Notes: a model not told the origin generated them from the sequence alone. Positions 41,922-53,449 are shown, counted from the stretch's first letter. The stretch: DNA of 64,000 bases from DATARH01 sp963778385 (GCA_963778385.1 CAVZUA010000009.1:1-64000), one strand, 5' to 3'. Numbers and translations are program-made.

Positions 41922-42614
41922 TCAACCGGCGTGGTCGAGCGCGTAGCCGACCGAGCGCACGGTGCGCACCAAGTCGCGGCAGCCGTCGATGTTGAGCGCC
42001 TTGCGCAAGCGGCGGATATGCACGTCCACCGTGCGCATTTCGACCTCGGCATGGGGGCCCCAGACGCGGTCGAGCAGATGCTCGCGGGAGAAGACCCGGC
42101 CGGGATAGAGCAGGAAATGGTGCAGCAGGCGGAACTCGGTCGGTCCCAGGTGCACCGCCCGGCCGGCCCGTGACACGCGGTGCGCGGCAAGGTCCATCGC
42201 GACATCGGCATAGTGCAGCGTATCGTCGGCGGCACTCGGTTGGGCGCGGCGAATGACGGCGCGCAGCCGCGCGACAAGCTCGCTCGGGCTGAACGGCTTG
42301 ACGATATAGTCGTCGGCACCGCTGTCGAGCCCGCGCACTCGGTCGGCCTCCTCGCCGCGCGCCGTCAACAGGATGATCGGCAGCGACCGGCTCGACGGCG
42401 CGCGACGGATTTGCCGGCACACTTCGAGCCCCGAGACCAGCGGCAGCATCCAGTCGAGCAGCACCGCGTCGGGCTTGTTCTCGGCGATCTGCAACAAGGC
42501 TTCCTCGCCGTCGCCCGCCGAGCAGACCGCGAAACCTTCCTTTTCGAGATTGTATTTGAGCAGAGTGACGAGCGGCGCCTCGTCCTCGACGATCAGCACC
42601 ATCGGCTTCATCAC
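41922..42614 (-). CDS. phoB: Phosphate regulon response regulator PhoB
   Basis: OmpR-class transcription factor, 230 aa. Receiver: VEDEAPLVTLLKYNLEKEGF, phospho-Asp in AVLLDWMLPLVSG, Thr in ILLTARGEE, Lys in DDYIVKPFSP. The winged-helix DNA-binding domain has LGPTEFRLLHHFLLYPGRVF, the recognition helix segment VEMRTVDVHIRRLRKAL and VRTVRSVGYAL. It is the last of the pst-pho series, 9 nt after phoU, and should activate the operon when PhoR senses low phosphate. Start choice among three close Met codons is uncertain. Confidence 0.95.
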   Translation of the reverse strand: MMKPMVLIVEDEAPLVTLLKYNLEKEGFAVCSAGDGEEALLQIAENKPDAVLLDWMLPLVSGLEVCRQIRRAPSSRSLPIILLTARGEEADRVRGLDSGADDYIVKPFSPSELVARLRAVIRRAQPSAADDTLHYADVAMDLAAHRVSRAGRAVHLGPTEFRLLHHFLLYPGRVFSREHLLDRVWGPHAEVEMRTVDVHIRRLRKALNIDGCRDLVRTVRSVGYALDHAG

Positions 42615-42623
42615 AGCCCCCGC

Positions 42624-43349
42624 CTATCGCGCGCCGGCCCGGTCCGGGGCGAGGACTTCGAGGCTCGATTTGTCGCCCTTCGGCCGGACTTCGGTCAGCG
42701 GCTGACCATGCACCATATAATAAAGGTCTTCGGCGATGTTGGTGGCGTGGTCGCCGATGCGCTCGATGTTCTTGGCCATGAACAGCAGGTGGGTGCTGGC
42801 GCCTATGTTGCGCGGGTCCTCCATCATGTAGGTGAGGAACTCGCGGAAGATGCTCGAATACATCTCGTCGAGCTCTTCGTCGCGGCGCCACACGTCGAGC
42901 GCCTTGTCGGCATCCTTCTCGATATAGGCGTCGATGACATCCTTGACCAAGGCGAGCGCCAGCGTCGCCATGCGTGGCAGCGCGTGCACCGGCTGGATCG
43001 GCGGGGTCTGCGCCAGCGCGATCGAGCGTTTGGCGACATTGGCGGCGTAATCGCAGATGCGTTCGAGATCACTGCCGATCTTTACCGCAGCGAAGATTTC
43101 GCGAAGGTCACGCGCCATCGGCTGGCGCAGCGCCAGGAGCCGGATCGCCAAGTTATCGAGTTCGCGCTCCAGTTCGTCGACTTTGGCGTCGCCCTCGACG
43201 ACCCGCGTCGCGAGCGCACTGTCACGCTTGGCGACCGCCTCGATCGCCGAGGCAAGCTGGCTTTCCGCGAGCCCGCCCATCTCGACGATCGTCCTGTTGA
43301 GCCGACCGAGTTCCTCGTCGTAGCTCTTGATGATGTGCTCTGCTGCCAT
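42624..43349 (-). CDS. phoU: Phosphate signalling complex protein PhoU
   Basis: 241 aa, all-helical with two PhoU repeats. It begins AAEHIIKSYDEELGRLNRTI, with the metal-binding motif ERICDYAANVAKRSI in the first repeat and KNIERIGDHATNIAEDLYYM in the second. It links the PstSCAB transporter to PhoR, keeping PhoR inactive when phosphate is plentiful. I use the ATG at 43349; the frame is open far upstream but that part is antisense to or overlaps pstB. Confidence 0.95.
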   Translation of the reverse strand: MAAEHIIKSYDEELGRLNRTIVEMGGLAESQLASAIEAVAKRDSALATRVVEGDAKVDELERELDNLAIRLLALRQPMARDLREIFAAVKIGSDLERICDYAANVAKRSIALAQTPPIQPVHALPRMATLALALVKDVIDAYIEKDADKALDVWRRDEELDEMYSSIFREFLTYMMEDPRNIGASTHLLFMAKNIERIGDHATNIAEDLYYMVHGQPLTEVRPKGDKSSLEVLAPDRAGAR

Positions 43350-43360
43350 TACCGCGCCTC

Positions 43361-44197
43361 CTAGCCGAACCGGCCGGTGATGTAGTCCTCGGTCCGCTTC
43401 TCCCGGGGATGTGTAAAAATCTTTTCGGTCTCGTCGTATTCGACGAGCTCGCCGAGATACATAAAGGCGGTGTAGTCGGAGCTGCGCGCTGCCTGTTGCA
43501 TGTTGTGTGTGACGATGGCGATGCAATAATCGCTCTTCAATTCGGCGATCAGCTCCTCGATGCGCTGGGTCGAGATCGGGTCGAGCGCCGAGGCCGGCTC
43601 GTCGAGCAGCAGCACCTCGGGCTGCACCGCGATCGCGCGGGCGATGCACAGACGTTGTTGCTGGCCACCCGACAGGCCGAGCCCGCTCTGCCGCAGCTTG
43701 TCCTTGACCTCGTCCCACAGCGCAGCGCGGCGCAGCGCCGACTCGATACGGTCGTCGAGCTCGGATTTTGGCAGACGCTCGTAGAGCTTGATGCCGAACG
43801 CGATATTGTCGTGGATCGACATCGGAAACGGCGTCGGCTTCTGGAACACCATGCCGATCTTGGCACGCACCAGATTGAGGTCGAGCCCGGGCGACAGGAT
43901 GTTTTGCCCATCGACCACCACCTCGCCGGTGGCCGTCTGGTTGGGATACAGCTCGTAGATACGGTTGAGGATGCGCAGCAAGGTCGACTTGCCGCATCCC
44001 GACGGACCGATAAAGGCCGTCACCCGCCGGTCATGCAGCGGCAGCGACACGTTCTTCAGCGCGTGGAATTTCCCGTAATAGAAACCCACGTCGCGAATCT
44101 GAATCTTGACCGGGTATGGCGACACAGCGGTGCTGGCACCCGTCTGCGTCGGACTTGCCGCGATGGTTACCGTCGGTTTTGCCAAGGAAACACTCAT
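43361..44197 (-). CDS. pstB: Phosphate ABC transporter ATP-binding protein PstB
   Basis: 278-aa ATPase. Walker A FIGPSGCGKSTLLR, the PstB-typical LNRIYELYPNQTATGEVVVD, Q-loop MVFQKPTPFPMSI, signature LGLSGGQQQRLCIARAI, Walker B VLLLDEPASALD, H-loop IVTHNMQQAARSSDY. The N-terminus (about 30 residues) is slightly longer than in E. coli PstB. The ATG at 44197 overlaps the pstA stop by 4 nt. Confidence 0.96.
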   Translation of the reverse strand: MSVSLAKPTVTIAASPTQTGASTAVSPYPVKIQIRDVGFYYGKFHALKNVSLPLHDRRVTAFIGPSGCGKSTLLRILNRIYELYPNQTATGEVVVDGQNILSPGLDLNLVRAKIGMVFQKPTPFPMSIHDNIAFGIKLYERLPKSELDDRIESALRRAALWDEVKDKLRQSGLGLSGGQQQRLCIARAIAVQPEVLLLDEPASALDPISTQRIEELIAELKSDYCIAIVTHNMQQAARSSDYTAFMYLGELVEYDETEKIFTHPREKRTEDYITGRFG

Positions 44198-45039
44198 TTT
44201 TGCAACCCACTCAGAGAAGCGAAGTAGCGTGCGCCGACATTGAGCACGAGGATCGTCGCGGTGATCAGCAGCGCCCCGGCCCAGGCCAGCACCTGCCAGT
44301 CGGCGTAGGGGCTCATCGCGAACTGGAAGATCACGACGGGCAAATTGGCCATCGGCGCGTCGAGGTTGGTGCTCCAGAACTGGTTGTTGAGCGCGGTAAA
44401 CAACAGCGGCGCGGTCTCTCCCGAGATCCGTGCGATCGCCAGCAGCACCCCGGTCAGCATGCCCTGCACCGCCGAGCGGTAGGTCACCGTGACGATGATC
44501 TTCCATTTCGGCGCGCCGAGCGCCGCCGCGGCCTCGCGGAGCGTGTTCGGCACCAGACTCAGCATGTCCTCGGTGGTGCGCACGACGACCGGGATCATGA
44601 TGATCGCCAGCGCCACCGCGCCGGCCCAGGCCGAGAAATGCCCCATCGGCACGACGAGGATCGCGTAGACGAAGAGGCCGATGATGATCGACGGCGCCGA
44701 CAGAAGGATGTCGTTGATGAAGCGCACGAACTCGCCGAGCCGGCTGTTGTGCGCGTATTCGGCGAGGAAGGTGCCCGCGAGGATGCCGGTCGGCGTGCCG
44801 ATCAGCGTGGCGATCACGGTCATCGCCAGGCTGCCAAAAATGGCGTTCATCAAGCCGCCGGCGCTGCCGGGTGGCGGCGTCGTCTGGGTAAGCAGCGTCG
44901 GGCTCAGCGCGCCGAGACCGTTGATCAGCAGCGTTCCCAGCACAAAGAACAGAAACAGCAGGCCGAACGCCGTGGCTGCCAGCGACAGGCCGACGACCGT
45001 GTAGTTCGCGATGCGGCGGCGCGTGTAGAGTTCCATCAT
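44194..45039 (-). CDS. pstA: Phosphate ABC transporter permease PstA
   Basis: 281-aa inner-membrane permease with six predicted helices. Landmarks are GGLMNAIFGSLAMTVIATLI, GTPTGILAGTFLAEYA, DILLSAPSIIIGLFVYAI, and the cytoplasmic coupling loop TLREAAAALGAPKWKIIVTV. It overlaps pstC upstream and pstB downstream by 4 nt each, so PstC, PstA and PstB are translated together. Confidence 0.95.
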   Translation of the reverse strand: MMELYTRRRIANYTVVGLSLAATAFGLLFLFFVLGTLLINGLGALSPTLLTQTTPPPGSAGGLMNAIFGSLAMTVIATLIGTPTGILAGTFLAEYAHNSRLGEFVRFINDILLSAPSIIIGLFVYAILVVPMGHFSAWAGAVALAIIMIPVVVRTTEDMLSLVPNTLREAAAALGAPKWKIIVTVTYRSAVQGMLTGVLLAIARISGETAPLLFTALNNQFWSTNLDAPMANLPVVIFQFAMSPYADWQVLAWAGALLITATILVLNVGARYFASLSGLQK

Positions 45040-46022
45040 GCCGAGGTCCCCGCGCCTTTCTGCAGGCGCAACAACATCAGCTTGGCGGCCGCCAGCACGA
45101 TAAAGGTGATGATGAACAGGATGAAGCCGAGCGCCATCAGCGACGACACGTACATATCGCCGACCGCCTCGGTGAATTCGTTGGCGAGCGAGGCCGAGAT
45201 CGTCGTCCCCGGCTGCAGGATCGAGGCGTTGACGTGGTGCGAATTGCCGATGACGAAGGTCACCGCCATCGTCTCACCGAGCGCGCGGCCAAGGCCGAGC
45301 AGGACACCGCCGATCACGCCCACCCGCGTGTAGGGCAGCACGATGCGGGTCACCACCTCGGTCGTCGTCGCGCCGATGCCGTAGGCACTTTCCTTGAGCA
45401 TCGGCGGCACGGTCTCGAACACATCGCGCATCACCGAGGCGATAAACGGCAGGACCATGATCGCCAGGATGAATCCGGCGGTCGCGACACCGATACCGAG
45501 CGGCGGCCCGGCGAACAGCATGCCGAAACCGGGAATATTGCCGAGCGTGGCGATCAGCACCGGCTCGACATATAGCTGAAGAAACGGGGCCAGCACGAAG
45601 AGGCCCCAGATGCCGTAGATGATGCTGGGGATCGCCGCCAGCAGCTCGATCATCGTGCCGAGCGGCCGCTTCAGCCATTTCGGGCACAATTCGGTGATAA
45701 ACAGCGCCACCCCGAAAGCCACCGGGATCCCGATCAGCATCGCGATCAGCGAGGTCACCAGCGTGCCGTAGATCGGCGCCAGCGCGCCGAAGTTTTCGGT
45801 GACCGGGTTCCACGCGCCGTTGACGATAAAGCCGAAGCCGAATTTGCTCAGCGCCGGCCATGCCCCGTAGATCAGCGAGATGATGACCCCGCCGAGGATG
45901 ACCAAAACCAGCGTCGCAAAAAAGACAGTCAAGCCGCGGAACACGGCATCGCCCGCATGACCCGCGGGTCGCCGTGTCGCGGCTGCCGGTGAGATCGCGA
46001 CCATCTCCGCCTCAGCCGCCAC
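45036..46022 (-). CDS. pstC: Phosphate ABC transporter permease PstC
   Basis: 328-aa permease. After a polar N-terminus of about 25 residues come six helices; diagnostic parts are NFGALAPIYGTLVTSLIAML, GIPVAFGVALFITELCP, LLAAIPSIIYGIWGLFVLAP, the coupling loop LKESAYGIGATTTEVVTRIV and GLGRALGETMAVTFVIGN. It starts 73 nt after pstS and overlaps pstA. Confidence 0.95.
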   Translation of the reverse strand: MAAEAEMVAISPAAATRRPAGHAGDAVFRGLTVFFATLVLVILGGVIISLIYGAWPALSKFGFGFIVNGAWNPVTENFGALAPIYGTLVTSLIAMLIGIPVAFGVALFITELCPKWLKRPLGTMIELLAAIPSIIYGIWGLFVLAPFLQLYVEPVLIATLGNIPGFGMLFAGPPLGIGVATAGFILAIMVLPFIASVMRDVFETVPPMLKESAYGIGATTTEVVTRIVLPYTRVGVIGGVLLGLGRALGETMAVTFVIGNSHHVNASILQPGTTISASLANEFTEAVGDMYVSSLMALGFILFIITFIVLAAAKLMLLRLQKGAGTSA

Positions 46023-46095
46023 TGTTGCTCTCCAACATCAAATCAGGAAATGGCGGGAGGCGTGCACGCCCCCCGCCGAACGCTCGGTTCGGGAT

Positions 46096-47154
46096 TTACG
46101 ACGCCTTGCCGGTCCAGACCGGCTTGCCGTCGGCACCGCTGACGATCGTCTTCCAGCTCGCCTCGACGGCGCTGATCACCGCCGCCGGCATCGGCACGTA
46201 GTCGAGCTGCTCGGCCATCTGGCCGCCATTGTGGTAGGCCCAGTCGAAGAAGCTCAGCACCTCGCGAGCGTTATCCGGCTTGTCCTGCTTTTGATGCATC
46301 AGGATGAAGGTCGCGCCGGTGATCGGCCAGCTGTCCTTGCCAGGCTGCTCGGTCAGCAGCAGGTAGAAGCCCGGCGCCTTCGACCAGTCGGCATTGGCCG
46401 CGGCCGCCTGGAACGTCTGAGCGTTCGGCGACACGAAATTGCCGTCGTGGTTCTTGAGCTGCGCGAAGGTCATCTTGTTCTGCAGCGCGTAGGCGTATTC
46501 GACATAGCCGATCGCGCCGTCGGTGCGGGTGGCCAGCGCCGCGACGCCCTCATTGCCCTTGCCGCCGAGGCCGCCGGGGAATTCCACCGAGGTGTTCTCG
46601 CCGATCTTCGATTTGAAATCCGTGTCGACGCTCGACAGGTAGTGGGTGAAGATGAAGTTGGTGCCCGACCCGTCGGAGCGGTGCACCGTGGCAATCGCCT
46701 TGTCGGGCAGGTTAATGCCGGGGTTCAGCGCCGCGATGGCCTTGTCGTTCCACTTGGTGATCGTGCCGAGATACATCCCGGCCAGCACCTTGCCGTCGAG
46801 CTTCAATTCACCGGGCTTGACCCCCGCGAGATTCACCACCGGGACGACGCCGCCCATTACCATCGGGAATTGCTGCAGGCCGCCCTTTTCGAGCTCCTCC
46901 GGCTTCAGCGGCATGTCGGACGCGCCGAAATCGACGGTCTTCGCATTGATCTGCTTGATACCACCGCCCGAGCCGATCGACTGGTAGTTCATGGCTGTCC
47001 CAGCCTTGGCTTTATAGGCCTCGGCCCATTTCGCGTAGATCGGATAGGGGAAGGTGGCGCCGGCGCCGGAAATCTCGGCAGCCAGCGCGGGGATCGCGGC
47101 GCAGGCACTCGCGGCGAAAATGGCTGATAGCAAGGTGCGGCGGCTGAGGAGCAC
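46096..47154 (-). CDS. pstS: Phosphate ABC transporter substrate-binding protein PstS
   Basis: 352-aa periplasmic phosphate-binding protein. Signal peptide LLSRRTLLSAIFAASACAA then IPALAAEISGAG; the start codon is GTG. Phosphate-contacting loops are GAGATFPYPIYAKWAEAY, SIGSGGGIKQINAKTVDFGA then SDMPL, and VHRSDGSGTNFIFTHYLS. Length and motifs are standard. A possible Pho box lies about 90 nt upstream, so strong induction under phosphate starvation is expected. Confidence 0.96.
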   Translation of the reverse strand: MLLSRRTLLSAIFAASACAAIPALAAEISGAGATFPYPIYAKWAEAYKAKAGTAMNYQSIGSGGGIKQINAKTVDFGASDMPLKPEELEKGGLQQFPMVMGGVVPVVNLAGVKPGELKLDGKVLAGMYLGTITKWNDKAIAALNPGINLPDKAIATVHRSDGSGTNFIFTHYLSSVDTDFKSKIGENTSVEFPGGLGGKGNEGVAALATRTDGAIGYVEYAYALQNKMTFAQLKNHDGNFVSPNAQTFQAAAANADWSKAPGFYLLLTEQPGKDSWPITGATFILMHQKQDKPDNAREVLSFFDWAYHNGGQMAEQLDYVPMPAAVISAVEASWKTIVSGADGKPVWTGKAS

Positions 47155-47244
47155 GGCACTCTCCGTAGTAGCTTACAGGAACGGCCAGGGAAGGTCGGCC
47201 GCCCGGTTTTTACGCGGCAGCGGCGACCGTTATATGTCAATTTA

Positions 47245-47262
47245 ATTGCAGTTCCGTGACAA
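47245..47262 (-). promoter_or_regulatory. Candidate Pho box upstream of pstS
   Basis: On the minus strand the 18-mer is TTGTCACGGAACTGCAAT. Compared with the consensus pair of CTGTCAT heptamers spaced by 4 nt, each half matches five of seven bases at the right 11-nt spacing. It lies between phoR and pstS, about 90 nt upstream of the pstS start, in an AT-richer patch. PhoB binding is an inference. Confidence 0.45.
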
Positions 47263-47278
47263 ACGCCTTGCTTCGTGC

Positions 47279-48743
47279 TCAGGCTTGCCCCAGGTCCGCG
47301 GCGTTCGCACGCAGCCACACGGTAAAGGTCGAACCGACCCCAAGCGTGCTCGAAATTTCGAGCCGTCCGCGGTGGCGATTGAGGATGTGCTTGACGATCG
47401 CGAGGCCCAGCCCGGTGCCGCCGAGCTCGCGCGAGCGGGCGGTGTCGACGCGATAAAATCGTTCGGTGAGCCGCGGCAAATGCTCGCTGGGGATGCCGTC
47501 GCCGCGATCGGTCACCGCGACCCGCACCCAGCCATTGCTGGCCGGCGCCCGCTCCGACAGGCTCGCCGCGATGGTAATCGCCGTCTGCGGCTTGCTGTAT
47601 TTGATGGCGTTGTCGATCAGGTTCTGAAACACCTGCGCCAACTCGTCCTCATCGCCATTGACGTCGGGCAAATCCTCCGGCAGGTCGAGATTCAGCGCCA
47701 TCCCGCGGTCGCCGGCACGCAGTTCCAGCGCATCGGCGACCTGTTCGATCAGCGGCCCGACCGCGACCCGGCTGGTCGGCGCGACATGCTCGTTCAGCTC
47801 GATGCGCGACAGCGACAAGAGGTCGTCGACGAGCCGTGTCATGCGCCCGGCCTCGCCGCGCATGATGCCGAGAAACCGCTCGCGCGCCGCCGCATCGTCG
47901 CGCGCGGCACCGAGCAGCGTCTCGATAAAGCCGACGAGGCTGGCCAACGGCGTCTTCAGCTCGTGCCCGGCGTTGGCGACAAAGTCGGCGCGCATCTGCT
48001 CGGCGAGCTTCAGCGCGGTGATGTCGTGCAGCGTCAGAATCGCCGCGACGCCCTCGGACGAGGCGCCTTCGAGCCGGGCGATGCGCGCCTGCATGACCCG
48101 CTCGACCGGCACCGACAGGGTGAAATCGACCACTCGCGCCGGGCCGCCGGCCAGCACCGCATCCGCAGCGCCCAGCACCGCCGGATTGCGCAACAACGCC
48201 GCAAGGTCGCTCGCCTCGGGCGCGACGCCGACAAACTCGGTTGCCGCCGGGTTGGCGCGCACGACGCGTCGCTGCCGGTCGAGCAAGATTTGCGGGTCCG
48301 GGATCGCGGCAAACACAGCCTCGGCCGCGCCGAGCCGCGCTTCGGCCTTGGTGCAGCGCTCGCGCCAATCGCGGGCGAGCCGCGCCACCGCCTGCCAAAT
48401 CCCGTCGGCGGTGCCGACGAGTTTGCCGACCCGCCGTGTCGCCGCCGCTTCGGCGCCGGGTTCGCTGTCGGCGCCGATCGTCTCGATCATGCCTTGCACC
48501 GCCGCCAGCGACGACGCCAAAGGCGCAACAAAGAATGCGAGAAGCACAAAGACCAGCACCACGGCGAGCAACGCCGCCAGCGGAGCGATTTCCCCTGCCG
48601 CGACGAGTACCCCCAGCGCCGCCGCGCTCGGCAACACCAGGCCTAGCGCAAAGAGTGGTACGCGGCGCAGCCCTCGCCAGTTGATCTGTCGCGCCGGCCG
48701 CTCGCGCGGCCTCGCGACGGCGCTTTCGACCGGAATCCCGGCG

Positions 48744-48757
<14 letters not shown>
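47279..48757 (-). CDS. phoR: Phosphate regulon sensor histidine kinase PhoR
   Basis: About 492 aa. Two adjacent membrane helices near the N-terminus (PLFALGLVLPSAAALGVLVA and LAALLAVVLVFVLLAFFVAP) with almost no periplasmic part, as in PhoR, which reads the PstSCAB-PhoU state rather than phosphate itself. Then a PAS-like domain (AIPDPQILLDRQRRVVRANP), the phospho-His in ADFVANAGHELKTPLASLVG, N-box FQNLIDNAIKYSKP, DRGDGIP and GTGLGLAIVKHIL. The ATG at 48757 overlaps the maeB stop by 14 nt. It is upstream of pstS on the same strand. Confidence 0.93.
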
Positions 48758-51011
<2,254 letters not shown>

Positions 51012-51100
51012 GCGACCCAGCGCTCCTTCGAGATCGTCTCTTTAATCGGAACCGGGGAGCATAGGCGCGCCTCAACCCTGCCGTCAAAGCAGGCGCCGTC

Positions 51101-51958
51101 TCAGCGCTTCTCCAGCACCGCGTACATATTGTCGCTGGTCGGCAGGCGATCGGTCGGGCCGAAGCGCGCGCGGTAGCCGCATTCCTCCGCCATCCGGGCG
51201 AGACTGGCCGGTGTGAAATAGTTCAGGTGATCGGGATAGCGGAACCCGCACCATTTACGCCCAGTCACGCGTCGGTTGAGCGAGGCGTAGTTCGGCACCT
51301 TGATGATGGCGACGCCGCCCGGCGCGAGCGTGCGCTGCAATTCGCCCAGCACGGCGCGCGGCTGCAACTCGTGCTCCAGATAAGAGCGCAGCGTGGCGGC
51401 GGCGAAGAAGCCGTCCGGGAAGGTCTTGAGCCCGTCGAGCGAAGGCGCGTTGACCGCCCGCCCGCCGCGCGCGGCAAAGACGGCATCCGCCGTTGCCGCC
51501 GCCTCCTGCGAAATTTCGATCCCGTAAGGCGTGTAGCGGTCGGCCAGCCCGTTCAGCTGCGTTCCCTGGCCGCAGCCGAGATCGACGACATTGCCCGGCT
51601 TCGCATGGCGCGCGACCAGGTCCGGCAGCTTCTTGCGCGGCAGCAGCCGCATCCGCGCCCGCGACCATTTGCTCAGACGGTGCGACATCGGCCGCGCCGC
51701 CACGCGGCGCTCGACCTCGGCGACCGTCGTTTTCTCCCAGGCCATTGCCGAAAACAGCGCCGCGTAGTCCGGCGCGCGGTCGAGATAGGCAAAACCGCAC
51801 GCGCGGCACTCGACCAGGCGCCAGATGCCGTCGCCGTAACCGGCGCGCGGCATCGCATCCGCGGCCTCGCAAAGCGGGCAGACGCGGTCGACAACACGCA
51901 CCACGCCGTAGCGGCCGGTGTCGTAAAGTTGCTCTTGCGTCGGGGCGAGATCGTCCAT
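51101..51958 (-). CDS. Class I SAM-dependent methyltransferase with N-terminal zinc-finger-like segment
   Basis: 285 aa from the ATG at 51958. Residues about 20-60 contain two CxxC-like pairs, RVCPLCEAADAM and LVECRACGFAYLDRAP, a common N-terminal zinc-binding feature of sugar-modifying methyltransferases. The SAM-binding motif is NVVDLGCGQGTQLNGLADRY followed by YGIEISQEAA, with LQRTLAPGGVAIIKVPNYAS and FRYPDHLNYFTPASLARMAE later. The target is probably a sugar or small molecule. It is divergent from a toxin-antitoxin operon, with 44 nt between the two starts. Confidence 0.85.
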   Translation of the reverse strand: MDDLAPTQEQLYDTGRYGVVRVVDRVCPLCEAADAMPRAGYGDGIWRLVECRACGFAYLDRAPDYAALFSAMAWEKTTVAEVERRVAARPMSHRLSKWSRARMRLLPRKKLPDLVARHAKPGNVVDLGCGQGTQLNGLADRYTPYGIEISQEAAATADAVFAARGGRAVNAPSLDGLKTFPDGFFAAATLRSYLEHELQPRAVLGELQRTLAPGGVAIIKVPNYASLNRRVTGRKWCGFRYPDHLNYFTPASLARMAEECGYRARFGPTDRLPTSDNMYAVLEKR

Positions 51959-51985
51959 ACGGGCCGCAATGACATCACATGCGAT

Positions 51986-51997
51986 ATGATATATCAT
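51986..51997. promoter_or_regulatory. Palindrome upstream of the PIN/RHH operon (possible operator)
   Basis: atgatatatcat is a perfect 12-nt palindrome in the 44-nt gap between two divergent genes, immediately followed by the near-palindrome cattttaaatg that includes the toxin ATG. RHH antitoxins bind such AT-rich palindromes, so this could be the autoregulatory site. It is inferred only from position and symmetry. Confidence 0.45.
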
Positions 51998-52002
51998 TTT
52001 AA

Positions 52003-52425
52003 ATGAGATACGTGCTCGACACCAATGTCGTTGTCGCGGCGATGCGCAGCCCGACCGGTGCCTCGGCGGCGTTGCTGGTCGCTGCTCGCCGAGGTGATTT
52101 GACAATGCTCGCGAACGTTGCACTCGCATTGGAGTACGAAGCGACGTGCTTACTACCCGAGCATCGCACCGCGGCCGGTATCGAGCTCGCCGACGTCAAC
52201 GTGTTCGTCAATGCCGTGCTCGCGCTGGTGGAACCCGTCGAGACTCATTTTATGTGGCGCCCGCAACTGCGCGACCCGGCTGATGAACTGGTCCTGGAAG
52301 CCGCTGTCAATGGTCGCGCTGACGCGATCGTGAGCTTCAACACACGAAATTTTGGCGGCGCGCCGGCCCGCTTTGGTGTCGACCTGCTGACGCCCGCCGA
52401 GGCGCTGCGAAGGATCGGGACATGA
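52003..52425 (+). CDS. PIN-domain toxin (COG1569 type)
   Basis: 140 aa. MRYVLDTNVVVAAMRSPTGA opens the PIN fold with its first Asp; NVALALEYEATCLLPEH carries the Glu; RDPADELVLEAAVNGRADAI then VSFNTRNFGGA carries the DPxDE motif typical of this PIN subgroup. The toxin gene comes first and overlaps the antitoxin gene by 4 nt, the reverse of the usual order but normal for this subgroup. Confidence 0.88.
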   Translation: MRYVLDTNVVVAAMRSPTGASAALLVAARRGDLTMLANVALALEYEATCLLPEHRTAAGIELADVNVFVNAVLALVEPVETHFMWRPQLRDPADELVLEAAVNGRADAIVSFNTRNFGGAPARFGVDLLTPAEALRRIGT

Positions 52426-52670
52426 AAAATCCGAGCACTTACCCCCTGCGTCTGCCCCGTTCGGTCAAAGCGGAGGTCGAGCGGCGCGCTAAGCAGGACG
52501 GCATCAGCATCAATCAATTCGTTGCGACGGCGGTTGCAGAGAAGCTCGCCGCTATGAGTACGGCCGAGTTCTTCGCCGAGCGGCGCGACCAAGCCGATTT
52601 TGCCGCCTTCGACCGGCTGATGCGACGGCAAGGCGGCGAAGCGCCCGCACTGGACGACACAATGGGCTGA
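52422..52670 (+). CDS. Ribbon-helix-helix antitoxin
   Basis: 82 aa. The N-terminal part STYPLRLPRSVKAEVERRAK then DGISINQFVATAVAEKLAAM is a clear RHH/Arc-type DNA-binding domain; the C-terminal part (EFFAERRDQADFAAFDRLMR and on) should contact the toxin. The start ATG lies in ATGA with the toxin stop. Confidence 0.85.
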   Translation: MKNPSTYPLRLPRSVKAEVERRAKQDGISINQFVATAVAEKLAAMSTAEFFAERRDQADFAAFDRLMRRQGGEAPALDDTMG

Positions 52671-52790
52671 AGGTGCCACGCCTCTGCTTGACACAAAAAG
52701 GCACGACACTATATTCGCCGCTCCCGGACGGGCGCGGCCCGTCCGTTGTGTTTTCGCGCGGATCAGGCGCGGCAGAATCGAGCGGCAACA

Positions 52791-53105
52791 ATGTTCGCAG
52801 TGATCCGCACCGGCGGCAAACAGTATAAGGTCGCGGAAGGCGACGTGATCGCGGTCGAGAAACTGGCCGGCGAGCCCGGCGCTTCAATTGCGCTCGACGA
52901 GGTGCTGATGGTCGGCGAAGGGGCCGACGCCAAGGCGGGCGCACCACTGGTTGTAGGCGCCTCGGTCAGCGCCGAGCTGGTCGAGCAGCGCCGCGCCGAC
53001 AAGATCATCGTCTTCAAGAAAAAGCGGCGGCACAATTACCGGCGTAAGAACGGCCACCGCCAGCACCAGACGGTGCTGCGCATCACCGGTATCAGCGCCG
53101 GCTGA
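52791..53105 (+). CDS. rplU: 50S ribosomal protein bL21
   Basis: 104 aa, MFAVIRTGGKQYKVAEGDVI at the start, VLMVGEGADAKAGAPLV, and the basic tail IIVFKKKRRHNYRRKNGHRQ then HQTVLRITGI. A complete bL21. The frame is open upstream to 52746, but the ATG at 52791 gives the universal N-terminus. It is followed 37 nt later by rpmA, the universal rplU-rpmA pair. Confidence 0.97.
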   Translation: MFAVIRTGGKQYKVAEGDVIAVEKLAGEPGASIALDEVLMVGEGADAKAGAPLVVGASVSAELVEQRRADKIIVFKKKRRHNYRRKNGHRQHQTVLRITGISAG

Positions 53106-53142
53106 GCAGCGAGAAAGCTAGGCGGCCGAGGAGGGTTGCGAG

Positions 53143-53427
53143 ATGGCTCACAAGAAAGCAGGCGGCTCGTCGCGCAACGGGCGCGACAGTCCGGGTCAGC
53201 GGCTCGGTGTCAAGAAGTTCGGCGGCGAGATCGTCGTGCCGGGCAACATCATCGTGCGCCAGCGCGGCACCAAGTTTCATCCCGGCGTGCATGTCGGCAT
53301 GGGGCGCGACCACACGCTGTTCTCATTGGTCGACGGCGCGGTGAAGTTCCACAAGGGGATTGGCGGCCGCCAATTCATCTCGGTGCTTCCCCAAGAGGAC
53401 CGACCGCTGCCGGAAGCCGCCGAATAG
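53143..53427 (+). CDS. rpmA: 50S ribosomal protein bL27
   Basis: 94 aa: MAHKKAGGSSRNGRDSPGQR at the start, then LGVKKFGGEIVVPGNIIVRQ, RGTKFHPGVHVGMGRDHTLF and VKFHKGIGGRQFISVLP. Complete bL27 with the mature-type N-terminus near the ribosomal peptidyl transferase centre. GGAGG lies about 8 nt upstream of the ATG. A strong terminator follows. Confidence 0.97.
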   Translation: MAHKKAGGSSRNGRDSPGQRLGVKKFGGEIVVPGNIIVRQRGTKFHPGVHVGMGRDHTLFSLVDGAVKFHKGIGGRQFISVLPQEDRPLPEAAE

Positions 53428-53449
53428 CCGCTTCCCAACGAATTAGGCG

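Noticed and set aside
52746..52790. Upstream extension of bL21 (15 residues)
   Set aside because: Not part of the conserved ribosomal protein; the ATG at 52791 gives the universal N-terminus.
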